A DNA stretch of 64,000 nt from Roseiarcus sp963835215 (lineage in GTDB: Bacteria > Pseudomonadota > Alphaproteobacteria > Rhizobiales > Beijerinckiaceae), in contig CAWIES010000002.1 of assembly GCA_963835215.1 (NCBI GenBank), positions 620,001 through 684,000 of the forward strand. Reading direction: 5' to 3'. A program made the translations under genes and the position numbers. Positions 54,345-62,508 of the stretch are shown here, piece after piece. Each line of letters opens with the position of its first letter. The first letter of the stretch is position 1. The notes beneath the pieces were generated by a model that worked only from the letters and a program-made list of their open reading frames with translations, was not told the DNA's origin and made no database searches.

Positions 54345-55120
54345 CACCAGCTCCCCGAGGCGCCGCCGCCACCCGACGATCCGCCGCCCCCCGAGAAGCC
54401 GCCGCCGCCGCCGAAATCGCCGCCGCCAAACGAACCGCTGTCCCGCCCAGACAGCGCCGAGCCGACGACGAAACCGCTGAGAAAGCCGCCGCCCCCGCCG
54501 CGCGTGCGCGAGAGGAGGAAGAAAAACAGAATGATCCCGAAAACGAGAAACGGTCCGAAGGTGTCGAGAAAATCGGCATTGGGTTCGGCGCGCAGCTCGG
54601 GCTTTTTCTGCCAGTCTTCCGAATCCGTGGTCAGCACGGTGATGATGTCATCGACCCCGCGCGCCACGCCGCCGTTGAAGTCGCCGGCCTTGAAGCGCGG
54701 CGCCACCGCATTGGAAATGATGACCGAGGAGGTCGCGTCGGTCAGCGTTCCCTCGAGGCCGTAGCCGACTTCGATGCGCACACGATGCTGATTGGGCGCG
54801 ATCAGGAAGAGCACGCCGTTGTTCTTCTTGGCCTCGCCGAGCTTCCAGGCGCGAAACAGCGCGTTTGCGTAAGGCTCGATTTCTTCGTCGTCGAGCGAGG
54901 AGACGGTCGCGACGACCAGTTGAATTCCCGACTTGCTCTCGAGATCGGCGAGCTTGCTTTCGAGATCGGCGCGCTCGGCGACCGAGAGCACCTGCGCCTG
55001 ATCGACCACGCGGCCGGTCAGCGCTGGAAAATTTTCCGCAGCCTGCGCCGGCGCGAGCCCGAACGCCGACCCCACGACCAGAGCGAGCGCGACGAGGGCT
55101 AGGCGCAGAGACTGGATCAC
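54344..55120 (-). CDS. TPM domain protein with glycine-rich tail (YgcG type)
   Basis: The 258-residue protein has a signal peptide (ending APAQAAE), a TPM domain (VVDQAQVLSVAERADLESKLADLE, QLVVATVSSLDDEEIEPYANALFRAWKLGEAKKNNGVLFLIAP in parts, VRIEVGYGLEGTLTD), one membrane helix (FGPFLVFGIILFFFLL) and a Gly/Ser-rich C-terminus with repeated GGGDFGGGGGFSGGGG. The GTG at 55120 has GAGGGG at good spacing; TTG at 55141 is a poorer start. Role unknown; linked to LemA. Confidence 0.85.
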   Translation of the reverse strand: MIQSLRLALVALALVVGSAFGLAPAQAAENFPALTGRVVDQAQVLSVAERADLESKLADLESKSGIQLVVATVSSLDDEEIEPYANALFRAWKLGEAKKNNGVLFLIAPNQHRVRIEVGYGLEGTLTDATSSVIISNAVAPRFKAGDFNGGVARGVDDIITVLTTDSEDWQKKPELRAEPNADFLDTFGPFLVFGIILFFFLLSRTRGGGGGFLSGFVVGSALSGRDSGSFGGGDFGGGGGFSGGGGSSGGGGASGSW

Positions 55121-55145
55121 GGCCACGCCCCTCGATGGCAAGATC

Positions 55146-55748
55146 TCACTGGAACTTCACAGTGGGGGGCGCCTCGGCGCCGGGCGTCGCGGTGAATTCG
55201 ACCATCGGCTTGTTGGCGCGGAACGCGGTCGAAGCCCAGATCACGCCGGGGAAGGTGCGCAGCGTGGTGTTATAGGCCTGAACCGAGGCGATGTAGTCGC
55301 GACGCGCGACGGCGATGCGGTTCTCAGTGCCTTCGAGCTGGGCCTGCAGGGTGAGAAAATTCTGGTTCGACTTGAGATCGGGATAGTTCTCGCTCACCGC
55401 CAGCAGCCGCCCGAGCGCGCCCGACAAAGCATTTTGCGCGTCTTCGAGCTGCTTGATCTTGTCCGGGTCGGTCAGCTCCGAGGCGTCGACATGGATCGCG
55501 GTCGCCTTGGCGCGCGCTTCGGTCACCGCCGTCAGCACGTCCTTTTCCTGTTTGGCGTAGCCCTGGACGGTCGCGACCAGATTGGGGATCAAATCGGCGC
55601 GGCGCTGATATTGGTTCTGCACCTCTGCCCATTTGGCCTTGGCGTCTTCCTCCATCGTCGGGATCGTATTGTATCCGCACGAGGAAACGATAAAGCCGAC
55701 GATCGCCAAGGCTACCAGCGCGCGCAGGCGGGAGACGGTTGCGGACAT
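55146..55748 (-). CDS. LemA family protein
   Basis: A 200-residue protein with an N-terminal membrane anchor or lipobox-like SSCGY after a hydrophobic stretch, then the LemA helices: KWAEVQNQYQRRADLIPNLVATVQGYAKQEKDVLTAVTEARAKA in parts, and NFLTLQAQLEGTENRIAVARRDYIASVQAYNT. IVSSCG could direct lipid modification. It is the first gene of the lemA-TPM-TPM operon and is divergent from ilvC. Confidence 0.92.
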   Translation of the reverse strand: MSATVSRLRALVALAIVGFIVSSCGYNTIPTMEEDAKAKWAEVQNQYQRRADLIPNLVATVQGYAKQEKDVLTAVTEARAKATAIHVDASELTDPDKIKQLEDAQNALSGALGRLLAVSENYPDLKSNQNFLTLQAQLEGTENRIAVARRDYIASVQAYNTTLRTFPGVIWASTAFRANKPMVEFTATPGAEAPPTVKFQ

Positions 55749-55780
55749 CGACGCACCCCTTCAGCGCCGCGCCATGCGGC

Positions 55781-55798
55781 CCGCCATATATATGGCGG
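55781..55798. promoter_or_regulatory. 18-base perfect palindrome between lemA and ilvC
   Basis: CCGCCATATATATGGCGG is perfectly self-complementary and lies 33 bases upstream of the lemA ATG. The AT core stands out in GC-rich DNA. It may be an operator or overlap the lemA promoter. Confidence 0.45.
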
Positions 55799-55926
55799 CG
55801 AGGCCAAGGGCAAAGCGCCCGCGTCACGGGCGCCGCAAACCCGCGGATTTGGCCGCAAACGGCGCGATTGGTCGTCGATTCGCGCCCTTTTCGGGCCTTG
55901 TCCCGCCGCCACGCTTGATCGGCGCG

Positions 55927-55948
55927 GGCGCTTTCTCTAGAAAGCGCC
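55927..55948 (+). promoter_or_regulatory. Hairpin in the ilvC leader
   Basis: GGCGCTTTC (55927-55935) and GAAAGCGCC (55940-55948) form a nine-base-pair stem with a TCTA loop, 87 bases before the ilvC ATG. No leader peptide rich in Ile, Leu or Val was found, so classical attenuation is not supported. Confidence 0.35.
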
Positions 55949-56034
55949 ACCGGCCCGGCGGTTCTCGCCTGCCTGCTCCCCAGCGAACTCGCACGCGAAG
56001 CCGTCTGGAAACGCCAACGAAGGACATCCCATCC

Positions 56035-57054
56035 ATGCGCGTCTATTACGATCGGGACGCCGATCTCAACCTCATCAAGGGCAAGAAGGTCGCTGTGGTC
56101 GGCTACGGCAGCCAGGGCCACGCCCATCTGCTCAACCTGCGCGACAGCGGCGCGAAGGAGATCGCCGTCGCGCTGCGCCCGGGTTCGCCTTCGGCCAAGA
56201 AGGCGGAAGCCGAGGGCATCAAGGTGCTCGACGTCGTTAGCGCCGCCAAATGGGCCGACGTGGTGATGATGCTGACGCCCGACGAATTGCAGGCCGACAT
56301 CTATCGCAACGAACTCGCGCCCAACCTCAAGCAGGGCGCGGCGCTGATGTTCGCCCACGGCCTCAACGTCCATTTCAATCTGATCGAGCCGCGCGCCGAC
56401 CTCGACGTGCTGATGGTCGCGCCCAAGGGGCCGGGCCACACCGTGCGCTCGGAATACAAGCGCGGCGGCGGCGTGCCGTGCCTGATCGCCATCCATCAGG
56501 ACGCGAGCGGCAATGCCCATGATCTCGGCCTCTCCTACGCCAGCGCGATCGGCGGCGGGCGCGCCGGCATCATCGAGACGACGTTCCGCGAAGAATGCGA
56601 GACCGATTTGTTCGGCGAACAGGTGGTGCTGTGCGGCGGGTTGGTCGAGTTGATCCGCAACGGTTTCGAGACGCTGGTCGAAGCCGGCTACGCGCCGGAA
56701 ATGGCCTATTTCGAGTGCCTGCACGAAGTGAAGCTGATCGTCGACCTAATCTACGAGGGCGGCATCGCCAACATGAACTACTCGATCTCCAACACCGCCG
56801 AATACGGCGAATATGTCTCAGGGCCGCGCATCATCACCCCCGAGACCAAGGCAGAGATGAAGCGCGTGCTCGCCGACATCCAGTCGGGCAAGTTCACCCG
56901 CGACTGGATGCTGGAGAACAAGGTCAACCAGACCTCGTTCAAGGCGACCCGCGCCAAGAACAACGCGCACCAGATCGAGGCGGTGGGCGAGAAGCTGCGC
57001 GCGATGATGCCGTGGATCGGCAAGAACAAGCTGGTCGACAAAACCAAAAACTAA
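56035..57054 (+). CDS. ilvC: Ketol-acid reductoisomerase (class I)
   Basis: The 339-residue enzyme carries out the second step of Val, Leu and Ile synthesis. The NADPH site is VAVVGYGSQGHAHLLNLRDSG with RPGSPSAKKA after it; the metal and substrate residues lie in AHGLNVHF, PKGPGHTVRSEY, ETDLFGEQVVLCGG and YEGGIANMNYSISNTAEYGEY. The length is that of the short class I form. It ends 110 bases before tRNA-Lys. Confidence 0.96.
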   Translation: MRVYYDRDADLNLIKGKKVAVVGYGSQGHAHLLNLRDSGAKEIAVALRPGSPSAKKAEAEGIKVLDVVSAAKWADVVMMLTPDELQADIYRNELAPNLKQGAALMFAHGLNVHFNLIEPRADLDVLMVAPKGPGHTVRSEYKRGGGVPCLIAIHQDASGNAHDLGLSYASAIGGGRAGIIETTFREECETDLFGEQVVLCGGLVELIRNGFETLVEAGYAPEMAYFECLHEVKLIVDLIYEGGIANMNYSISNTAEYGEYVSGPRIITPETKAEMKRVLADIQSGKFTRDWMLENKVNQTSFKATRAKNNAHQIEAVGEKLRAMMPWIGKNKLVDKTKN

Positions 57055-57164
57055 GCGCGGGCGGCGCGGCGCGTGTCACGCTGGACACGCCGCCGCGCCT
57101 TTGCTACATGCCGGGCCTCGTTTTGGGGGCCTCGCCTTGGAGACCCCGCTGCGACGATTTCGAT

Positions 57165-57240
<76 letters not shown>

Positions 57241-57365
57241 TCGAAATCAAGGGCTTAGCTTAAATCGTGTGAGGACGGCGCAGGACAGCGAGGTGGAAAA
57301 CGCCTCGCAAACTCGCACGTTGGGGATCGGGCTCCAGCGCTTCGCAACGCCTTCTTCGCCTCATC

Positions 57366-58586
57366 TCATCCCGGCCGCAAGAAGGCCCTTGTCACTTGCC
57401 TGGGGTGGCGGCGAAAGAGCTCAAATTTCTCGGCAACGGACGCGGATCGGAAACCTTTGCGAATGGCGCCATTCAGAGCCGCGCGACTCTTTCGTCGCTG
57501 ACCGTGCTTGGCCGTGCGGAGGTTTTTGATTGACTCGCAAAACACCTCAACGTCGCTCATCTCTAGTCGATAAGAGCGGAATCGGCTGAACTCCTCCAAT
57601 TTCAGCGACGAGGCCGATTGCAGGTACAGCCACTCCTTCACTGACAAGCGTTCCTTGAACAGATCAAGCATCTCTTGCAGAGAGACCGCGGAACGAGCGG
57701 CGTCGAGGTCTGCTTTGCGAAACTCCAAATCGGACTTAAAGGCAAGAACCCGTCTCGCAGACAATGCCGCAAGCTGCGAAAATATTGCTTGGATACGGCC
57801 TTCGATGATATTTTTGCCTGTCACGCTGTCGACATGGACTCGATAGCAGCCGTGCACCTCCTTCATCACGGCGAGTTTGCCGTGGCTCAACAACCGCCAC
57901 CACAGATCGGCATCTTCCGCATGGTGGACGTAGCGATATTTCAGACGCGCGAGGGCGGACGTGCGAACGGTCATCAGGGTGTGGGGCAAATAGGGTTCGT
58001 AGGCTGGATAGTCCAGGAAATTCGGCGACAATTCCGAGCCGTCCCTCCGATATTCGCCAATAAGAAACCCATCTTCGTCCATTTCGTAGTACGACGACGA
58101 CAGCGCGACATAGTCCGGATGCTCCAACAGGAACGAAACTTGGTTGGTGAGCCGATTGGGAAACGAAATGTCATCCGAATCGATGCGCGCCGTAATCGGC
58201 GCGGCGACATGAGCCAGCCCCGCATTGAGTGCGTCGACGACCCCGCCGTGCTTGGCCCTCACCAGCAGGATCGGCTGCAGTCGGTTCCCGAATTCCCGGA
58301 CAATGTCTATTGTCGAATCTTTCGAGCCGTCATCGACGACGATCACGCGAAACCGCTGATAGTCTTGAGCGAAGATGCTCTTGAGCGTCGATCGCACCGT
58401 CCGCTCCGCGTTGTAGGTCGGCATGAGGAAATCGACGAGCGGCCAATCTAGCGCCTCGGGCGAGGCGATAACCAAAGGCACGCCCGCTCTGTCAAAATTC
58501 GCGATCAAGGCGCTCCTGGCGCGCTCCCATTCCTGCGCTTTCTCAACAGCCGCAGCAGCGTCGTCTGCGTCGATCTCAACAATCAT
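57366..58586 (-). CDS. Family 2 glycosyltransferase
   Basis: The 406-residue protein has a GT-A domain from about residue 48: VDFLMPTYNAERTVRSTLKSIFAQDYQRFRVIVVDDGSKDST in parts, then the DxD motif as ARIDSDDISFPNRL. HAEDADLWWRLLSHGK holds the ED acid pair. The C-terminal region is helical and basic. No membrane segment is seen. Base composition is lower in GC than flanking core genes, consistent with an acquired glycan gene. It is divergent from the next glycosyltransferase. Confidence 0.87.
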   Translation of the reverse strand: MIVEIDADDAAAAVEKAQEWERARSALIANFDRAGVPLVIASPEALDWPLVDFLMPTYNAERTVRSTLKSIFAQDYQRFRVIVVDDGSKDSTIDIVREFGNRLQPILLVRAKHGGVVDALNAGLAHVAAPITARIDSDDISFPNRLTNQVSFLLEHPDYVALSSSYYEMDEDGFLIGEYRRDGSELSPNFLDYPAYEPYLPHTLMTVRTSALARLKYRYVHHAEDADLWWRLLSHGKLAVMKEVHGCYRVHVDSVTGKNIIEGRIQAIFSQLAALSARRVLAFKSDLEFRKADLDAARSAVSLQEMLDLFKERLSVKEWLYLQSASSLKLEEFSRFRSYRLEMSDVEVFCESIKNLRTAKHGQRRKSRAALNGAIRKGFRSASVAEKFELFRRHPRQVTRAFLRPG

Positions 58587-58791
58587 AGCTCAACTGTCCC
58601 GAGGTCTCAGCGCCCTGGCGGCCACGCCAACTCAATCGGCGTGCGGTACCGAACTAGCGCGGCGCGGCGCGTCGGCGCAAGCGCCGCCGGACGCGACAGC
58701 CAAGCAGGGGGTTGAGTTCGCCGTCAGGTTGATTGAATGTGGTTGGTCAAGGCGAGGCTGTCGCATCAATTCGCCCTTGGAGTAAGAATTT

Positions 58792-59826
58792 TTGCCAAGC
58801 GCGGGTGCCGAAGCTGCAAAAGAATTTCTCCTGAGTGCGCCGCAGGATTGGTCAGAGGCTCCTGTCGGAAGCAAGTCGGGAGTCAGCGTGATTTTGCGCA
58901 CGCGTAACCGCCCGGAATTTCTTCGGCGTGCGGTCGAGAGCATCGGCGCGCAGACGTTCCCCGACATCGGGGTCTGCGTCGTCAACGATGGCGGCGATCC
59001 GCAGGAGACGGAAGACGTCGTCCAGCGCGGCCTGCCGAGTTCTGTTGCGATCGAATTCATTCACAATCTTACATCCGTCGGGCGGCCGGCCGCCCTCAAT
59101 CTCGGTCTGGCGAAAGTCGATCGCGAATTCTTTTGTGTCCACGATGATGACGACACGTGGTCCGAGCGTTTTCTGGCGACGGCGGTGGGGTATCTTCGTC
59201 AACCGAGCGGCGCCCAATACGTCGGCGTCGCTTGTGATACCGACACAATCGTCGAATCTTTGATCGACGGGCGTATCGTCCAGCAGACGCGACGGCCCCA
59301 TCGACGCGATCGTGGGGTGCTTTCTCTGTTCGACGCGCTCAACTTCTTTTCCCACCCGCCGCCGATCTCCCTGCTCACGCGCTCGCGCGCATTGGCGCTG
59401 GTTCCGCGCAACAATACCGCGATGTCGGTCATGTACGACTGCGAGTGGTTGGCGCGTCTGCTATTGACCGCCGACGTCGGCGCCATTCCTAGCGTCCTTG
59501 CGTTTTACCATCTTCGTGAGCAGGACGACGACAAACTGGGAGCCGCTCGAAACTCGATTTTTGAGCATGGCGAGGAGTTCCGCCGACTACGCACCCTGAT
59601 GGAAAACGAACTGCTTAGAGGCGACATCGCAGCAGGGCGCCCCGGTCTCGGCTTCGCCCTCTCTTTTGCGCACCGCTGGGCGGAGCGCGACAGACATGGT
59701 CTAAACGGCGAAGGCGTCAGATTTATTGAGCGTAAGGCAAAGGCCTATTTCCGACGCAAGGATCTGCGAAGGCGCATCAAGAACGCCCTACTGGGCGCGA
59801 TCATACGCAAGCCGCGCGTAGACTAG
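58792..59826 (+). CDS. Family 2 glycosyltransferase
   Basis: The 344-residue protein shows VSVILRTRNRPEFLRRAVESIGAQTFPDIGVCVVNDGGDPQET in parts, then the DxD site as CVHDDDDTWSERFLATAVGYL, and YDCEWLARLLLTADVGAIP. It starts at TTG 58792, with GGAG nine bases upstream; no ATG fits. The C-terminus is basic (RRKDLRRRIK). Likely role is adding a sugar to a surface glycan from a nucleotide-sugar donor. Confidence 0.85.
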   Translation: MPSAGAEAAKEFLLSAPQDWSEAPVGSKSGVSVILRTRNRPEFLRRAVESIGAQTFPDIGVCVVNDGGDPQETEDVVQRGLPSSVAIEFIHNLTSVGRPAALNLGLAKVDREFFCVHDDDDTWSERFLATAVGYLRQPSGAQYVGVACDTDTIVESLIDGRIVQQTRRPHRRDRGVLSLFDALNFFSHPPPISLLTRSRALALVPRNNTAMSVMYDCEWLARLLLTADVGAIPSVLAFYHLREQDDDKLGAARNSIFEHGEEFRRLRTLMENELLRGDIAAGRPGLGFALSFAHRWAERDRHGLNGEGVRFIERKAKAYFRRKDLRRRIKNALLGAIIRKPRVD

Positions 59827-59839
59827 CCGCCGTAGTTGC

Positions 59840-60895
59840 TCATCCCGACGCCCCCAGCAGCCACGGCAGCGTCCGTCCGGGGGAGGTGCGCATCGCCAGC
59901 GCGGCGGCGGCCACCGCAGGCGACCAAAGGCCGCCCCGCGCCGCCAGGCGCGCGCAACGCGTCAGCGCCAGCGCCCGGTAGCGGCGCCCATCGCCCAGCA
60001 GCCCCGAGCGCGCGGCCTCGATCAGATTGGCGAGCGCGGCGCGATCGGGCGGCGCGCCGCTCGCGCCCTCAAAGAAGCTCAGGGCGCGATAGGCACTGGC
60101 GAGACGATCGACCTCAGCGGGCAGTCGCGCCGCGCTTGCATTCGGCGGATCGAAACGCGGCGTCGCCGCAAAGCCGTCGAACGGATCCGCCTCGCCGGCG
60201 CGCCGCGCGCGCGCCGCGATCAACGCGAGATCGCGGGCGAAGCGTTGCTCGAGATTGACGCCGGCGGAGACCTGTTCCGAATGCCCACGGTAGTGGAGGA
60301 GAACCTCGGGCAGGTTGGCGAGCCGTGTGTGTTCGGCAAGGCGCAACCAGAGATCGTAGTCCTCGGCCATCGTGAACGCCGGCCGATAGCCCCCGGCGCT
60401 GAGCAGCGCGTCTTTGCGGGCGAGGATGCTCGGATGTTTCAGCACGCAGCCGCGCGTCGTCAACGCGATCGCCAGCGCGGTCGCGTCGGTGGGAAAATAG
60501 GTCCGCTCGCCGGTCAGCGTGCCCGCGGCGTCGATGAAGGCGGCCTGCGCGCCGACGACAGCGATGTCGGGATGGCGATCGAGGAATTCGACCTGCCGCG
60601 CGAGCCGATCAGGCAGCGCAACGTCGTCTGCGTCCATGCGCGCGACGAATTCGCCACGCGCCTCTCGCAGGCCAAAATTGAGCGCAGCGACGAGACCGCT
60701 GCCGGGATTGCGCAAGAGTCGCAGCCGCGCTTCATCGGAGTGCTTGGCTGAAAGCGCGTCGAAGGCGCCATCGTCCGAGCCGTCGTCGATGACCAGGAGT
60801 TCGAGGTCGCGCCAAGTCTGCGACAGGATGCTGGCTGCGGCCAGGCTGAGATAGCCGCCGCCATTGCGCACCGGCAGGACGACGGAAACGCGCAT
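59840..60895 (-). CDS. Family 2 glycosyltransferase
   Basis: The 351-residue protein has RVSVVLPVRNGGGYLSLAAASILSQTWRDLELLVIDDGSDDG in parts, the DxD as ARMDADDVALPDRLARQ, and MAEDYDLWLRLAEHTRLANLPEVLLHYRGH, the standard GT2 layout. ATG at 60895 begins the conserved start; the upstream 15 residues are not used. Its GC content is as high as in the core genes, unlike the two other glycosyltransferases nearby, so it may be older in this genome. Confidence 0.9.
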   Translation of the reverse strand: MRVSVVLPVRNGGGYLSLAAASILSQTWRDLELLVIDDGSDDGAFDALSAKHSDEARLRLLRNPGSGLVAALNFGLREARGEFVARMDADDVALPDRLARQVEFLDRHPDIAVVGAQAAFIDAAGTLTGERTYFPTDATALAIALTTRGCVLKHPSILARKDALLSAGGYRPAFTMAEDYDLWLRLAEHTRLANLPEVLLHYRGHSEQVSAGVNLEQRFARDLALIAARARRAGEADPFDGFAATPRFDPPNASAARLPAEVDRLASAYRALSFFEGASGAPPDRAALANLIEAARSGLLGDGRRYRALALTRCARLAARGGLWSPAVAAAALAMRTSPGRTLPWLLGASG

Positions 60896-61242
60896 GCCAC
60901 ACCCTTCTGACGCCCGCGCCGCCGCCGCAAAACGACACAACGCGGTCGTCGTTAGTTTTGTAACGCCCGGCGGACCGAGGCCGCAAGTGGATTGCGCCAG
61001 GCGTCGCCCTCACGGTGGACGCGTCGCCCTCACGATGGACGCGCCGCCCGGGCGACGGACGGGCCGCATTCACCGACCCTTCACGCAATTTTACCGACTG
61101 ACTCCGGCGACGTCCCCCTGGATGGGCAGGTCCGCTGATTGTCATGCGATCGTTACGTTTGCTAAGGTAACGCCGCAAGCCGGGCGTAAATATCGGTTTT
61201 CACAAGCCGCCGCCTGGCTTCGAAAACTCGGGGGACGGGGCC
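60896..61242. other. Intergenic region between glycosyltransferase and DUF805 genes
   Basis: 347 bases with no credible ORF, between divergent genes. It contains three 20-base tandem units at 61001-61060 and a short dyad GTTAC/GTAAC at about 61152-61171. No clear promoter was picked out for either gene. Confidence 0.5.
61001..61060. repeat. Three 20-base tandem units
   Basis: Units 61001-61020 and 61021-61040 are identical except for one base; 61041-61060 matches at about 14 of 20 positions. Each unit begins with GCG and ends with GGAC. This is a small minisatellite in the divergent intergenic region. Confidence 0.7.
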
Positions 61243-61638
61243 ATGTCGACGTTTCTTTTTTCTGCGCAGGGGCGAATAAACCGAGCGAAGTTTTGGTCGT
61301 CGCTCATCTATTACTTCGTCGCCGGGCTGATTGCCGGCGCGGTGTATTTCATTCTCTGGCAGATCATCCCGGGCACGATCGGTGAAGACGGGTCGTTCCA
61401 CGTCGATGGCGTGACCGCGATCCCCTACCTGATCCTTACTCTGGTCTACGTCGTTGCGTTGGTCTGGTCGGGCATCTGCATTGGAATCAAGCGCTTCCAC
61501 GACCGCGACAAGTCAGGGTGGTGGATCCTGATCCAGCTCGTGCCGATCATCGGGCCGTTGTGGTACTTCATCGAGGCCGGCTGCCTGCGCGGAACGACCG
61601 GCGCCAACCGGTTCGGCCCCGATCCGCTGGCGCAATAA
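61243..61638 (+). CDS. DUF805 membrane protein
   Basis: The 131-residue protein matches DUF805: FLFSAQGRINRAKFWSSLIYYF at the N-terminus (GRxxRxxFW), about four hydrophobic segments, and IGIKRFHDRDKSGWWILIQLVPIIGPLW with the conserved RxHDxxxSGW motif. The role is unknown; some relatives respond to stress. The start ATG is preceded by GGGGGACGGGG. It ends at a bidirectional hairpin. Confidence 0.9.
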   Translation: MSTFLFSAQGRINRAKFWSSLIYYFVAGLIAGAVYFILWQIIPGTIGEDGSFHVDGVTAIPYLILTLVYVVALVWSGICIGIKRFHDRDKSGWWILIQLVPIIGPLWYFIEAGCLRGTTGANRFGPDPLAQ

Positions 61639-61667
61639 GTCGGAAGCGTTCGACCGCGCTAACAACC

Positions 61668-61703
61668 AAGCGCGCCGTTGGGGAGGTCGCCCCCGGCGCG
61701 CTT
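61668..61703. terminator. Hairpin between convergent DUF805 and small exported protein genes
   Basis: AAGCGCGCCG (61668-61677) pairs with CGGCGCGCTT (61694-61703); the inner GGGG/CCCC extends the stem. Both outer ends have AA/TT, so it may work weakly in both directions. Confidence 0.55.
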
Positions 61704-61723
61704 GATTGACGCTGGCGATCAGA

Positions 61724-61996
61724 TCAGTAGCAGACGTTGATTTGGCGCTGGCCGATGTAGTTGCCCCAGCGGTCGTACATCGGCTGGTAGCGAACGCAGC
61801 CGTAGTCCTGCGAGGCGATCGCGGCGCCGAGGCCAATGCCGCCGACGACGGCGACCGGACCCCAGCCGTAGCCATGGTGCCAGAAGTGATTGGGATGGGG
61901 CCACCACGGACCGGCCGAAGCGGGCGCGACAGCGGCAAAAGCGACGATCAGGGCCGCCATCGTTCCGGCGACCGCCTTCTTCAGCGAAACGTTCAT
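61724..61996 (-). CDS. Small exported protein rich in Gly, Trp and His
   Basis: A 90-residue protein with a signal peptide (MNVSLKKAVAGTMAALIVAF, cleavage near ASAG). The mature part contains PWWPHPNHFWHHGYGWGP, a glycine segment and CVRYQPMYDRWGNYIGQRQINVC, whose two cysteines may pair. GGAGAAGGACA precedes the ATG. Such proteins are common in Rhizobiales with unknown roles; the His cluster could bind metal. Confidence 0.72.
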   Translation of the reverse strand: MNVSLKKAVAGTMAALIVAFAAVAPASAGPWWPHPNHFWHHGYGWGPVAVVGGIGLGAAIASQDYGCVRYQPMYDRWGNYIGQRQINVCY

Positions 61997-62156
61997 TGTC
62001 CTTCTCCAGGTTTCGATGCGGACCGCCGATCGGGCGGGCGCTGGGTTCGACGCCTGGAGCTTACGGGACGAAAAAACGCGCAGGCAAAAGCGAGCGCCCA
62101 AGAGCGCATCGCCAATGCAAACGCGTTGGAATTCGGCGGCCGTTAAAGACGAACGG

Positions 62157-62426
62157 TCACCAGTAGCGGCAGACTGTGTGGCCGGCGGCTTGGCTGTAAT
62201 AGCAATGCCGGCCGTAATGGGGCCGCGTCAGATTGGCGACCACGGCGCCCGTCGCGGCGCCGATCGCGCCGCCGACCAGCGCGCCGCCGACCGAATGCGT
62301 CGCGACGCCGCCAATCACGGCGCCACCGGCGCCGCCAATCAGCGCGCCATTGGCTTCCCGATTGTCGAAACCAGCGCAACCGCTGACCGACAGCGCAAGC
62401 GCACTCGCCAGCAGCAGTCTGTTCAT
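62157..62426 (-). CDS. Glycine-zipper lipoprotein
   Basis: The 89-residue protein has a lipobox (LALSVSGCAGF) and a glycine-zipper repeat (NGALIGGAGGAVIGGVATH and GGALVGGAIGAATGAVVAN), like 17-kDa antigen/OmpA-linked zipper proteins. The C-terminal HYGRHCYYSQAAGHTVCRYW has two Cys. It is probably anchored in the outer membrane. Confidence 0.82.
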   Translation of the reverse strand: MNRLLLASALALSVSGCAGFDNREANGALIGGAGGAVIGGVATHSVGGALVGGAIGAATGAVVANLTRPHYGRHCYYSQAAGHTVCRYW

Positions 62427-62508
62427 CGCATCCTCGCAGCGCTCAGAGGGTCGAATCGATGACTTAAGACTAGCTCAGGCGCGTGACGCTTGTACAGCGA
62501 GCCCGCGC

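Noticed and set aside
55749..56034. Leader-peptide attenuator before ilvC
   Set aside because: A hairpin is present, but no short ORF rich in branched-chain codons precedes it.
61001..61060. Possible CRISPR array
   Set aside because: The units are directly adjacent 20-mers with no spacers.
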